Source of the DNA: Pseudomonas sp. PA27(2017)
Lineage (GTDB): Bacteria > Pseudomonadota > Gammaproteobacteria > Pseudomonadales > Pseudomonadaceae
Length of the DNA stretch: 64,000 nt
Direction: 5' to 3'
Assembly (NCBI RefSeq): GCF_001945445.1
Contig: NZ_MSXW01000016.1
Location: 1 to 64,000 of the forward strand
Numbering within the stretch: position 1 is the first letter of the stretch; each line of letters opens with the position of its first letter. The position numbers and the translations under genes were made by a program. Of this stretch, positions 6,159-15,225 are shown in pieces. The notes beneath the pieces were generated by a model. That model was not told the origin of the DNA. It was given only the letters and a program-made list of their open reading frames with translations, and did no database searches.

Positions 6159-8480
6159 TCAGAGACGCCGTGCGTAGCGCTTGAGCATGCTGGGCACATC
6201 GAGGATCAGCGCGATGCGACCATCACCGGTGATGGTCGCGCCGGACATGCCGGGCGTGCCCTGCAGCATCTTGCCCAGTGGCTTGATCACCACCTCTTCC
6301 TGGCCAACCAGTTGGTCGACCACGAAGCCGATGCGCTGGTTGCCCACGGTGAGAATCACCACATGCCCTTCACCCTGCTCCTCATGAGCCGCGCTGCTCA
6401 CCAGCCAGCGCTTGAGGTAGAACAGCGGTAGCGCCTTGTCGCGCACGATCACCACTTCCTGGCCATCGACCACGTTGGTACGCGACAGATCGAGGTGGAA
6501 GATCTCGTTGACGTTGACCAGCGGGAAGGCGAACGCCTGGTTGCCCAGCATCACCATCAGCGTCGGCATGATCGCGAGAGTCAGTGGCACCTTGATGACG
6601 ATCTTCGAGCCCTGGCCCTTCTGGGAGAACACGTTGACCGTACCGTTGAGCTGGGAAATCTTGGTCTTCACCACGTCCATGCCCACGCCGCGGCCGGACA
6701 CGTCGGAAATCTCGGTCTTGGTCGAGAAGCCGGGCGCGAAGATCAGGTTGTAGCATTCCAGATCGGTCAGGCGATCGGCCGCGTCCTTGTCCAACAGGCC
6801 TTTTTCCACGGCCTTGCTGCGCAGCACGTCGGCATCCATGCCCTTGCCGTCATCGGTGATCATCAGCAGGATGTGGTCGCCTTCCTGCTCGGCGGACAGC
6901 ACCACGCGGCCGGTACGCGACTTGCCGGCCGCCTCGCGCTCGTCCGGGCTTTCCACGCCGTGGTCGACGGCGTTGCGCACCAAGTGCACCAACGGGTCGG
7001 CCAGGGCCTCGACCAGGTTCTTGTCCAGGTCGGTCTCTTCACCGACCAGCTCCAGGTTGATCTCCTTCTTGAGCTGGCGAGCCAGGTCGCGAACCAGACG
7101 CGGGAAACGCCCGAAGACCTTCTTGATCGGCTGCATGCGGGTCTTCATGACCGAGGTCTGCAGATCGGCGGTGACCACATCGAGGTTCGATACGGCCTTG
7201 GACATGGCCTCGTCGCCGCTGTTGAGCCCCAGGCGCACCAGACGGTTACGCACCAGCACCAGCTCGCCGACCATGTTCATGATCTCGTCCAGGCGAGCCG
7301 TGTCGACCCGAACGGTGGTTTCCGCCTCGCTGGCCGGCGCGGCAGCCGCCGCTGGTGCCGGTGCCGGCTTGCTGGCTTCCGCCTTGGCGGCAACAGGAGC
7401 TGGCTTGCTGGGTTCTGGCTTGGCTACGGGCGCTGGCGCTGCCTTGGCCGGCTCGGCCTTGGCAGCAGGCGGCGCGGCCTTGGCTGGCTCGGCCTTGGCA
7501 GCAGGCGGCGCGGCCTTGGCTGGCTCGGGAGCAGGAGCCGGTTTGGCAGCAGGTGCAGCAGCGGCTGCCGGAGCTACGGCCGGGGCGACGAACTGGCCCT
7601 TGCCATGCAACTGATCGAGCAGTGCTTCGAATTCGTCGTCGGTGATCTCGTCGCCCGGCGTTGCCGTCGCAACAGGCTCCGCAGCCGGCGCTGCCACCGG
7701 TGCAGCAGCGGCCGCGACGGCGGGTGCGGCGAACTGGCCTTTGCCATGCAGCTGATCGAGCAGCGCTTCGAATTCGTCGTCGGTGATTTCATCGCCCGGC
7801 GCCGCCGCAGCGGCAGGCTCGGCAGCCGGGGTGGCTACCGGCGCGGTCGCCGGCGCAGCGAACTGGCCCTTGCCATGCAGCTGATCGAGCAGCGACTCGA
7901 ATTCGTCATCGGTAATTTCGTCTGTCGTGGCGCTGGCTGGCGCCGGCGATTCGTCGCCCAGGGCATCGAGCAATTGCTCGAATTCGCTGTCAGAGATATC
8001 TGCTGAAGGCTCGACCGCTGCAGCTACGGGTTCTGCAGGAGCCGGTTGCGGCTCGGCCGCCGCAGCGGGCGCGGCCTCTGGCTCGGCGCCACCCGGCTCG
8101 GCCAGGCGCGAGAGCGCAGCCAGCAGCTCCGCAGAGGCAGGCGTCAGCTCCACACGCTCGCGCACCTCGGCGAACATGCCGTTGACGGCGTCCAGTGCTT
8201 CGAGCACGACGTCCATCAGCTCGGAATCCACACGACGCTCGCCCTTGCGCAGGATGTCGAACACGTTTTCGGCAATATGGCAGCACTCCACCAGCTCATT
8301 GAGCTGCAGGAAGCCGGCACCACCTTTTACCGTGTGAAACCCTCGAAAAATTGCGTTGAGCAGGTTCATATCGTCCGGGCGGCTTTCCAGCTCCACCAAC
8401 TGCTCGGACAACTGCTCGAGAATTTCGCCGGCCTCTACCAGGAAATCCTGGAGGATTTCTTCATCGGCGCCGAAGCTCAT
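6159..8480 (-). CDS. cheA: Chemotaxis histidine kinase CheA with triplicated linker motif
   Basis: The 773-residue protein starts with a P1 HPt domain whose phospho-acceptor is His49 in FHTVKGGAGF. A long Ala/Pro linker (about 130-395) follows. Then come the P3 dimerisation helices (about 395-460), the HATPase domain (N box LVHLVRNAVDHGVE, DDGKGMD, GRGVGMD) and a C-terminal CheW-like P5 domain. The linker carries three near-identical motifs DDEFE(A/S)LLDQLHGKGQF at about 190, 233 and 280, plus a diverged copy (SDSEFEQLLDALG) near 163. In ParC/ParP systems the CheA linker contains the localisation and inheritance determinant bound by ParP, so these repeats are likely docking sites. No canonical P2 CheY-binding domain is evident. 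Confidence 0.96.
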   Translation of the reverse strand: MSFGADEEILQDFLVEAGEILEQLSEQLVELESRPDDMNLLNAIFRGFHTVKGGAGFLQLNELVECCHIAENVFDILRKGERRVDSELMDVVLEALDAVNGMFAEVRERVELTPASAELLAALSRLAEPGGAEPEAAPAAAAEPQPAPAEPVAAAVEPSADISDSEFEQLLDALGDESPAPASATTDEITDDEFESLLDQLHGKGQFAAPATAPVATPAAEPAAAAAPGDEITDDEFEALLDQLHGKGQFAAPAVAAAAAPVAAPAAEPVATATPGDEITDDEFEALLDQLHGKGQFVAPAVAPAAAAAPAAKPAPAPEPAKAAPPAAKAEPAKAAPPAAKAEPAKAAPAPVAKPEPSKPAPVAAKAEASKPAPAPAAAAAPASEAETTVRVDTARLDEIMNMVGELVLVRNRLVRLGLNSGDEAMSKAVSNLDVVTADLQTSVMKTRMQPIKKVFGRFPRLVRDLARQLKKEINLELVGEETDLDKNLVEALADPLVHLVRNAVDHGVESPDEREAAGKSRTGRVVLSAEQEGDHILLMITDDGKGMDADVLRSKAVEKGLLDKDAADRLTDLECYNLIFAPGFSTKTEISDVSGRGVGMDVVKTKISQLNGTVNVFSQKGQGSKIVIKVPLTLAIMPTLMVMLGNQAFAFPLVNVNEIFHLDLSRTNVVDGQEVVIVRDKALPLFYLKRWLVSSAAHEEQGEGHVVILTVGNQRIGFVVDQLVGQEEVVIKPLGKMLQGTPGMSGATITGDGRIALILDVPSMLKRYARRL
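7590..7922 (-). repeat. Triplicated coding repeat in the cheA linker
   Basis: Three copies of a block encoding (D)EITDDEFEALLDQLHGKGQ recur at 129-141 bp intervals, separated by Ala/Pro/Val-rich spacers. The nucleotide sequence is strongly conserved between copies (for example ttgccatgca(a/g)ctgatcgagc on the plus strand near 7600, 7740 and 7873). This indicates recent duplication or gene conversion as well as selection on the peptide. Confidence 0.85.
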
Positions 8481-8491
8481 ATGACGTGCTC

Positions 8492-9280
8492 CTAAAAACC
8501 CAGACTGGACAGCAAATCGTCGACGTCGTCTTGGTTGGAGGCGACATCATCACGCTTATCGGCATGAATCTGCGGACCTTCACCGCGGGACGGATTTTTT
8601 TCTTTGTTTTGCTCGGCACGCAACTCTTCGTGGTTGTGATCGATACCCGCGAAGCGATCGACCTGGCTGGCCATCAGCACCAGTTTGAGGAGATTGCTTT
8701 CGACCTCGGTCACCAGCTGGGTGACGCGCTTGATCACCTGACCAGTCAGATCCTGATAATCCTGCGCCAGCAGAATATCGTTGAGATGACCCGACAGCTT
8801 GCTGGTGTCACGCTGGCTGCGCGCCAGGAACAGCTCGATACGCTTGGCCAGCTCGCGGAACGCGTCGGCGCTCATCTCGCGGCGCATGAAGCGCCCCCAG
8901 TCCTCGGCGAGCGAATCGGCTTCGCTGCTCAGGTCATTGACCAGCGGCGCACTCTGCTCGACCAGGTCCATGGTGCGGTTGGCCGCACGCTCGGTCATGG
9001 TCACCACATAGTTCAGGCGCTCGGTGGCATCGGAGATCTGCGAGATTTCCTTGGCGTGCGGTACCCGCGGGTCGAGCTGAAAGTTGACGATCGCGTTGTG
9101 CAGCTCACGGGTGAGCTTGCCGACTTCGAGGTAAAGCCCCCGGTCGCGCGCCTTGTTCAGTTCGTTGATCAGCTGTACGGCTTCGCCAAAGTTGCCCTGT
9201 TCGAGGCTGTCGACCAGTTGGCGGGCATTGCTTTTCAGGGTCGACTCGAGGTCAACCTCGTTAGATTCATGGTGTTCCAT
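8492..9280 (-). CDS. cheZ: Protein phosphatase CheZ
   Basis: This 262-residue, largely helical protein has the CheZ signature. The long helical hairpin carries the active-site stretch ILLAQDYQDLTGQVIKRV (about 165-182), whose Gln is the catalytic residue that attacks CheY-P. The C-terminus, LLSSLGF, is the conserved CheY-binding tail. It is 19 bp downstream of cheY and 11 bp upstream of cheA on the same strand. CheZ dephosphorylates CheY-P and lets the motor reset. Between the two ends there is a charged variable region (about 215-240). Confidence 0.95.
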   Translation of the reverse strand: MEHHESNEVDLESTLKSNARQLVDSLEQGNFGEAVQLINELNKARDRGLYLEVGKLTRELHNAIVNFQLDPRVPHAKEISQISDATERLNYVVTMTERAANRTMDLVEQSAPLVNDLSSEADSLAEDWGRFMRREMSADAFRELAKRIELFLARSQRDTSKLSGHLNDILLAQDYQDLTGQVIKRVTQLVTEVESNLLKLVLMASQVDRFAGIDHNHEELRAEQNKEKNPSRGEGPQIHADKRDDVASNQDDVDDLLSSLGF

Positions 9281-9299
9281 AACAACCTCGCGGCAGACA

Positions 9300-9674
9300 T
9301 CAGCCGTTGACTCGCTCGAAGATTTTCTCGATCTTTTCCTTGAGCACCTGAGCGGTGAACGGCTTGACTACATAGCCATTCACACCGGCTTGCGCGGCCT
9401 CGATGATCTGATCGCGTTTGGCTTCCGCCGTGACCATCAGCACCGGCAGGTGCTTGAGTCGCTCGTCGGCGCGCACGGCGCGCAACAGGTCGATGCCCGT
9501 CATGCCCGGCATGTTCCAATCGGTTACCAGAAAATCGAAGCTGCCGCTCTGCAGCATCGGCAACGCAGTCGTGCCGTCATCGGCCTCGGCCGTGTTGGTG
9601 AACCCCAGATCACGCAAGAGGTTCTTGATGATCCGTCGCATCGTCGAGAAATCATCGACGATGAGGATTTTCAT
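9300..9674 (-). CDS. cheY: Chemotaxis response regulator CheY
   Basis: This single receiver domain of 124 residues begins [14 protein letters not shown]. It contains VTDWNMPGM (phospho-acceptor Asp), VTAEA (switch Thr) and YVVKPF (Lys). CheY-P binds FliM and changes motor rotation. The ATG start agrees with homologues, but the best ribosome binding site (GGAGG) lies 17 bases before it and only 5 bases before an in-frame TTG at 9684-9686. The protein may therefore begin four residues earlier. It follows fliA after about 200 bp and starts the cheYZAB block. Confidence 0.93.
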   Translation of the reverse strand: MKILIVDDFSTMRRIIKNLLRDLGFTNTAEADDGTTALPMLQSGSFDFLVTDWNMPGMTGIDLLRAVRADERLKHLPVLMVTAEAKRDQIIEAAQAGVNGYVVKPFTAQVLKEKIEKIFERVNG

Positions 9675-9875
9675 GTTCTTGTCCAAGTCGACCTCCGTAC
9701 AGTCCTAAAACGCCTGCAACAACGTGCAGCGCTTATTAATCGTGAAACCGGCCTGGCAGAACGCCGCAAACCATTGCGCTCGGCTTTGCTGCGTTCACTG
9801 TGTGTCCAGCGCCCTGCTAATCCTGCAATCTACTGCAAGGGCTGGCTCGACCAACTCCAGCCCCTGAACAATTTC

Positions 9876-10619
9876 CTAAGCGCGCCACTCCCCCAACCGC
9901 GCCCGTAAGCGCGCGGCACACTGACTGTGCAGTTGGCTGACCCGCGACTCACTCACCCCCAGTACCTCGCCGATTTCCTTGAGATTCAACTCCTCGTCGT
10001 AATACAGCGACAACACCAGCCGTTCACGCTCCGGCAGATTACTGATGGCATCGGCCAGCGCGGCCTGGAAACGATTGTCTTCCAGCTCATGCGAAGGCCC
10101 GTGATGCAGGGAACTCGTGTCTTCCTGCAGACCGCCGTTTTCGCCTTCCTGCAAGAGGTCGTCGAAACTGAACAGGCGGCTGCCCAAAGTGTCGCCAAGA
10201 ATGCCGTAGTAATCTTCGAGACTCAATTGGAGTTCGGCAGCAACCTCGTGATCTTTAGCGTCGCGACCGGTTCTGGCCTCAATTTTTCGTATTGCATCGC
10301 TGACCATGCGGCTATTGCGGTGTACCGAGCGCGGCGCCCAGTCACCCTTGCGCACTTCGTCGAGCATGGCGCCGCGAATACGAATGCCCGCAAAGGTCTC
10401 GAAACTGGCGCCCTTGCCGGCATCGTACTTACGCGATGCTTCGAGCAGGCCGATCATGCCGGCCTGGATCAGGTCGTCGACCTGCACGTTGGCGGGCAGA
10501 CGGGCCAGCAGGTGGTAGGCGATGCGTTTTACCAGCGGCGCGTGGCGCTCGATCAACTGATGCTGTGAATCTCGTGCTTGTGCCTTGCTGTACATTCGGA
10601 GTCCAGAGGCTGTCGTCAT
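9876..10619 (-). CDS. fliA: Flagellar sigma factor FliA (sigma-28)
   Basis: The protein has 247 residues with sigma-70-family regions in order. Region 2 contains DLIQAGMIGLLEASRKYD and FETFAGIRIRGAMLDEVRKGDW, region 3 RKIEARTGRDAKDHEVAAEL, and region 4 NLPERERLVLSLYYDEELNLKEIGEVLGVSESRVSQLHS (in two blocks). FliA transcribes late flagellar and chemotaxis genes and is held by FlgM. I chose the ATG at 10617-10619 (MTTASGLRMYSK) because it matches the family length. It overlaps the fleN stop as ATGA, so translation is coupled to FleN. Confidence 0.95.
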   Translation of the reverse strand: MTTASGLRMYSKAQARDSQHQLIERHAPLVKRIAYHLLARLPANVQVDDLIQAGMIGLLEASRKYDAGKGASFETFAGIRIRGAMLDEVRKGDWAPRSVHRNSRMVSDAIRKIEARTGRDAKDHEVAAELQLSLEDYYGILGDTLGSRLFSFDDLLQEGENGGLQEDTSSLHHGPSHELEDNRFQAALADAISNLPERERLVLSLYYDEELNLKEIGEVLGVSESRVSQLHSQCAARLRARLGEWRA

Positions 10620-11446
10620 ACAGCCGTGTCTGCAGTCGGTTGATGCACCAGGCGCTCCACGAAAAACTCCAGATGGCCACGCGGGTTGGCCGGCAAGGGC
10701 CATGCATCGACCTTCTGGGCAATCGCCTTGAACGCCAGCGCGCACTTCGAACGAGGGAACGCCTCATACACCGCACGTTGTTTCTGTACGGCCTTGCGAA
10801 CCGACTCGTCGTAGGGCACCGCGCCGACATACTGCAGCGCAACATCCAGAAAACGGTCGGTCACCTTGGTCAGCTTAGCAAACAGATTGCGGCCTTCCTG
10901 TGGGCTGTGCGCCATGTTGGCGAGCACACGGAAACGGTTCATGCCGTGGTCGCGATTGAGCAGCTTGATCAGCGCGTAGGCATCGGTGATGGAGGTCGGT
11001 TCGTCGCACACCACCACCAGCACTTCCTGGGCAGCACGCACGAAGCTGACCACCGAGTCGCCGATACCGGCAGCGGTGTCGACGATCAATACGTCGAGGT
11101 TGTCGCTGATGTCGCTGAAGGCCTGGATTAGGCCGGCGTGCTGCATGGGCGTGAGCTGCACCATGGCCTGGGTGCCCGAAGCGGCGGGCACGATGCGAAT
11201 GCCACCGGGGCCCTGCAGGACCACGTCACGCAGATCGCATTGGCCGTCGATGACGTCGGCCAGGGTACGTTTGGCGGTCAGGCCGAGCAGCACGTCGACG
11301 TTGGCCAGGCCCAGGTCGGCATCCATGAGCATGACGCGCCGACCGAGATCGGCGAGCGCCAGTGACAAGTTCACCGACACATTGGTCTTGCCAACGCCGC
11401 CTTTGCCGCCAGTCACCGCGATCACCTGTACGGGATGCATACCCAT
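10616..11446 (-). CDS. fleN: FleN (FlhG), MinD-like ATPase controlling flagellar number
   Basis: This 276-residue ParA/MinD-type ATPase has GGKGGVGKTNVSVNLS (deviant Walker A), VMLMDADLGLANVDVLLG and LDVLIVDTAAGIGD. In Pseudomonas FleN antagonises the master regulator FleQ and restricts the cell to one polar flagellum, working opposite FlhF. It lies between flhF (97 bp gap) and fliA (4-bp overlap), the conserved order. The start MGMHPVQVIAVTGG matches homologues to within a few residues. Confidence 0.95.
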   Translation of the reverse strand: MGMHPVQVIAVTGGKGGVGKTNVSVNLSLALADLGRRVMLMDADLGLANVDVLLGLTAKRTLADVIDGQCDLRDVVLQGPGGIRIVPAASGTQAMVQLTPMQHAGLIQAFSDISDNLDVLIVDTAAGIGDSVVSFVRAAQEVLVVVCDEPTSITDAYALIKLLNRDHGMNRFRVLANMAHSPQEGRNLFAKLTKVTDRFLDVALQYVGAVPYDESVRKAVQKQRAVYEAFPRSKCALAFKAIAQKVDAWPLPANPRGHLEFFVERLVHQPTADTAV

Positions 11447-11543
11447 CTTATCTACACACCTTATCTAAACTTCGCTGTGGGCCCTGGAGCCATTGTGCGC
11501 TGTCGCGGCGAGCACGACCAGCGCTTCGCCACACTCAACCCGT

Positions 11544-12851
11544 TCAACCGGCCTGCCTGGCCGGGTTCTGATAAAGCCCGGCGAACATATCGGCCATCGT
11601 ATCTTCACTCGGCTCGTCCGGCGCCTGCAGGCCAACGGCGCGACTGACCAGTTGGTGACTGCGCGGCACGTGGACATCATCCGGAATGCGCGGGCCATCT
11701 GCCAGGTAGGCTACCGGCAGACGGTGGCCAATAGCCAGACCCAATACCTCGCCCATGCTGGCGGCTTCATCCAGTTTACTCAGAATGCAGCCGGCCAGCC
11801 CACAGCGCTTGTAGCTGTGATAGGCCGCCTTGAGCACCTGCGCCTGGCTGGTAGCGGCCAGCACCAGGTAGTTGCGTGCGTTGATGCCACGACTGGCCAG
11901 CGCTTCGAGCTGCATGCGCAGCGCCGGATCATTGGCCGGCAGGCCGGCAGTATCGATCAGCACCACGCGCTTGCGGGCCAGCGGTGCGAGCGCCTGGGTC
12001 AGCGATTGCCCGGGGTCGACCTGGGTCACCGAGACGCCAAGAATCCGTCCCAGGGTCTTGAGCTGCTCCTGGGCACCGATGCGGTAGCTGTCCATGCTCA
12101 CCAGGGCGATGCTGGCAGCGCCGTACTTGAGTACATAGCGCGCGGCCAGCTTGGCCAGGGTGGTGGTCTTGCCCATGCCCGCCGGGCCGACCAGGGCGAT
12201 CACGCCGCCCTCTTCCATCGGCTCCTGCTTGGGGGTCTGGATCGAATGCGCGAGATGCGCCAGGACCATGCGCCAGGCCTGGCGCTGATCGGCGATCGAC
12301 GCCACGCGCTCGAGCAGCGTGCGCGCCAGCTCGGCGGGCAGCCCCATGCGCTGCAGGCGACGCCACAAGGTGGCTTGCTGCGGGCGACGAGCCTGCATCT
12401 GCCCCCAGGCCATCGAGCCCATCTGCATTTCGATCAGCTCACGCAGGCCATGCAGTTCGGAACGCATGGAATCCAGCGCCGACTGGTCGACCGAGGCCGC
12501 AGCCGGTTTCTGCTGCTGACGCTGCAGCACCGCATCCAGGCTGTCGGCCGGCGGCGTGCCAGGCGCAGCGCCAAACAGCTGACGATCCTTGCCGGCATCG
12601 AGCTGGTTGCGCGTGCTCAGCTCGGCATGAGCCGAGGCGATGCGCGACTGGGTCTTGCGCAGCTCGGCTTCCAGCGCCGGGTTGGCCTGGCGCGCCGGAA
12701 CCGGCGGAGCCTGATAATCGAGCGCAGCCGTCAATTCCACACCACCGGCCACACGGCGGTTGGCGATGATGGTCGCATCGGCGCCCAGCTCATCGCGAAC
12801 CAGCTTCATGGCTTGGCGCATATCGGCAGCGAAAAAGCGTTTGACCTGCAT
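11544..12851 (-). CDS. flhF: FlhF, SRP-type GTPase for polar flagellum placement
   Basis: The 435-residue protein has an N-terminal B domain (MQVKRFFAADMRQAMKLVRDELG, split here only by memory of the family). A low-complexity linker follows, then the N and G domains of an SRP-GTPase. The P-loop GPAGMGKTT is at 222-230, with IDTAGL (G3) and SKLDEAAS (G4). FlhF sets the polar site of flagellar assembly and is balanced by FleN. The stop of flhA is 15 bp upstream. All nucleotide-binding motifs are intact. Confidence 0.95.
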   Translation of the reverse strand: MQVKRFFAADMRQAMKLVRDELGADATIIANRRVAGGVELTAALDYQAPPVPARQANPALEAELRKTQSRIASAHAELSTRNQLDAGKDRQLFGAAPGTPPADSLDAVLQRQQQKPAAASVDQSALDSMRSELHGLRELIEMQMGSMAWGQMQARRPQQATLWRRLQRMGLPAELARTLLERVASIADQRQAWRMVLAHLAHSIQTPKQEPMEEGGVIALVGPAGMGKTTTLAKLAARYVLKYGAASIALVSMDSYRIGAQEQLKTLGRILGVSVTQVDPGQSLTQALAPLARKRVVLIDTAGLPANDPALRMQLEALASRGINARNYLVLAATSQAQVLKAAYHSYKRCGLAGCILSKLDEAASMGEVLGLAIGHRLPVAYLADGPRIPDDVHVPRSHQLVSRAVGLQAPDEPSEDTMADMFAGLYQNPARQAG

Positions 12852-12866
12852 GGCCCGTACCCTCGA

Positions 12867-14996
12867 TTAGTTCTGCCCCACCGTCGCAACGATGGTGACC
12901 TGCTTGTTGTCCGGAATTTCCTGGTACGCCAGAACATGCATGCTCGGGACGGCCAACCGGGCGAAACGCGAGAGCATTCCCCGAACCGGCCCGGCTGCCA
13001 GCAGAATCACCGGCTTGCCAAGCATCTCCTGACGCTGCGCTGCTTCCACCAGGGAACGCTGCAGCTTCTCGGCCATGCCAGGTTCGAGGAGGATGCCATC
13101 CTCGGAGCCCTGACCGGCCTTCTGAAGACTATTTAGCAATATCTGTTCCAACCTTGGCTCAAGGGTGATCACAGGCAGCTCCGGCTCTAGTCCCACGATG
13201 TTTTGCACGATTGCCCGGGACAGCGCCACACGAACTGCCGCGACCATGGCGGCGGGATCTTGACTCCTTGGTGCGACGTTGGCGATGGCTTCGGCGATGG
13301 TGCGAATGTCGCGCACCGGCACCTGCTCCTGCAGCAGCGCCTGCAGCACCTTGAGCAGGGTCGACAGGGAAATCAGCCCGGGCACCAGCTCTTCGGCGAG
13401 CTTTGGCGAGCTTTTCGCCAGCAATTGCATCAGTTGCTGGACTTCCTCGTGGCCCAGCAGCTCGTGGGCGTGCTTGTGCAGGATCTGATTGAGGTGCGTG
13501 GCCACCACGGTGCTGGCGTCCACCACGGTGTAGCCGAGCGATTGCGCCTGGTCGCGCTGGCCCGGATCGATCCACACGGCTTCGAGGCCGAACGCCGGAT
13601 CTCTGGCGGCCACCCCATTCAGAGTGCCGAACACCTGGCCAGGGTTGATCGCCAGCTCGCGATCTGGGTAGACCTCGGCTTCGGCGACGCTGACGCCCAT
13701 CAGCGTCAGGCGATAAGCGTTAGGCTGCAGATCCAGGTTGTCGCGGATATGCACCGACGGCATCAGGAAACCCATTTCCTGGGAAAGCTTCTTGCGTACG
13801 CCCTTGATACGCGCCAGCAACTGGCCACCCTGATTGCGGTCGACCAGTGGGATCAGCCGGTAGCCGACTTCCAGACCGACCATGTCCACCGGCACCACAT
13901 CGTCCCAGCCCAGCTCCTTGACCTCCTGAGCGCGTTGGGCTGGCAGCAGCTCCTGCTGGCGCTGCACTTCGATGACTTCGGCTTCTTTGACCTTGCGCTG
14001 CTTGTTGGCGATCCAGTAGGCCGCGCCAGCCGCCACCAGCCCGAGGCTGATGAACGACATGTGCGGCATGCCAGGCACCAGGCCCATGGCGATCATGATG
14101 GCGGCGGATACGGCCAGGGCACGCGGCGAGGCGAACATCTGGCGGTTGACCTGGGCACCCATGTCCTCGGCGCTGGATACGCGCGTCACCATGATCGCGG
14201 CAGCGGTGGACAGCAGCAGCGACGGGATCTGCGCGACCAGGCCGTCACCGATGGTCAGCAGGGTGTAGATGCGCCCGGCATCGCCGAAACTCAGGCCGTG
14301 CTGCAGCATGCCGATGGCCATGCCGCCGATGAGGTTGATGAACAGGATCAGCAGGCCGGCGACGGCGTCACCGCGTACGAACTTGCTGGCACCGTCCATG
14401 GAGCCATAGAAGTCGGCTTCCTGGGCCACTTCGCTACGGCGCTTCTTGGCTTCCACTTGATCGATCAGGCCGGCATTGAGGTCGGCGTCGATGGCCATCT
14501 GCTTGCCGGGCATGGCGTCCAGGGTGAAGCGTGCGCTCACCTCGGAAATACGCCCGGCACCCTTGGTGACGACCACGAAGTTGATGATCATGAGGATCGC
14601 GAACACCACGATACCGACCACGTAGTTGCCGCCGATCACCACCTCACCAAAGGCCTGGATCACCTTACCCGCGGCGTCGTGACCGTCCTGGCCGTGCAGC
14701 AGCACCACTCGGGTGGAGGCCACGTTGAGGGCCAGGCGCAGCAGCGTCGCGGCCAGCAGGATGGTCGGGAACACGGCAAAATCCAGCGGCCGCAGTGCAT
14801 AGATCGCCACCAGCAGCACGACGATGGACAGCGCGATACTGAAGGTGAACAGCACGTCGAGCAGGAACGGCGGGATCGGCAGCATGACCATGGCGAGCAT
14901 GACCAGCAACAGCAGCGGAATGCCGAGATTGCCGTGACGCAGCCCCGAGAGGTTGCTGCGAACGTCGCCAATCATCTGTGCTCGATTTAGTGCCAC
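12867..14996 (-). CDS. flhA: Flagellar type III export component FlhA
   Basis: This 709-residue protein has eight predicted membrane helices in the first half (about 25-330), including the conserved cytoplasmic FHIPEP-type loop region (ARFTLDAMPGKQMAIDADLN). A large cytoplasmic C-domain (about 360-709) docks chaperone-substrate complexes. FlhA forms the nonameric export-gate ring. A sigma-54-like site lies upstream at 15054-15069. The plus-strand sodC separates flhA from flhB, which are often adjacent in other genera. Confidence 0.96.
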   Translation of the reverse strand: MALNRAQMIGDVRSNLSGLRHGNLGIPLLLLVMLAMVMLPIPPFLLDVLFTFSIALSIVVLLVAIYALRPLDFAVFPTILLAATLLRLALNVASTRVVLLHGQDGHDAAGKVIQAFGEVVIGGNYVVGIVVFAILMIINFVVVTKGAGRISEVSARFTLDAMPGKQMAIDADLNAGLIDQVEAKKRRSEVAQEADFYGSMDGASKFVRGDAVAGLLILFINLIGGMAIGMLQHGLSFGDAGRIYTLLTIGDGLVAQIPSLLLSTAAAIMVTRVSSAEDMGAQVNRQMFASPRALAVSAAIMIAMGLVPGMPHMSFISLGLVAAGAAYWIANKQRKVKEAEVIEVQRQQELLPAQRAQEVKELGWDDVVPVDMVGLEVGYRLIPLVDRNQGGQLLARIKGVRKKLSQEMGFLMPSVHIRDNLDLQPNAYRLTLMGVSVAEAEVYPDRELAINPGQVFGTLNGVAARDPAFGLEAVWIDPGQRDQAQSLGYTVVDASTVVATHLNQILHKHAHELLGHEEVQQLMQLLAKSSPKLAEELVPGLISLSTLLKVLQALLQEQVPVRDIRTIAEAIANVAPRSQDPAAMVAAVRVALSRAIVQNIVGLEPELPVITLEPRLEQILLNSLQKAGQGSEDGILLEPGMAEKLQRSLVEAAQRQEMLGKPVILLAAGPVRGMLSRFARLAVPSMHVLAYQEIPDNKQVTIVATVGQN

Positions 14997-15053
14997 GTGG
15001 GTACCCCGACTGATTCAATCTTTTGACGTCCAGGACGTCTCTGCAGCCGGTAT

Positions 15054-15069
15054 TGCAAGAACCTTTCCA
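15054..15069 (-). promoter_or_regulatory. flhA: Candidate sigma-54 promoter upstream of flhA
   Basis: The minus strand reads TGGAAAGGTTCTTGCA. It keeps the invariant GG and GC with the spacing of TGGCAC-N5-TTGCW, but the -24 half deviates (GGAAA). It lies 58 bp upstream of the flhA start. This is the weakest of the four sigma-54 matches in the locus; the location makes it plausible. Confidence 0.45.
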
Positions 15070-15225
15070 ACTCTTCGAAAGCCGCGAAACAGAAGGCGGC
15101 AAGGCTGATTCCTATGGTAGGCCGAGGCACTGGCGGGACGAAAACACGAACCCCGCCGGCAAAAGCCCAGTCACAGCCTGTGAACGATGGCTTCGGCCAG
15201 ACCAGTCCCCACCAAGGAGAGCACC

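Noticed and set aside
10620-10745. N-terminal extension of FliA upstream of 10619
   Set aside because: The extra 42 residues overlap fleN in another frame, have composition unlike the family, and the ATGA junction with fleN is the usual start.
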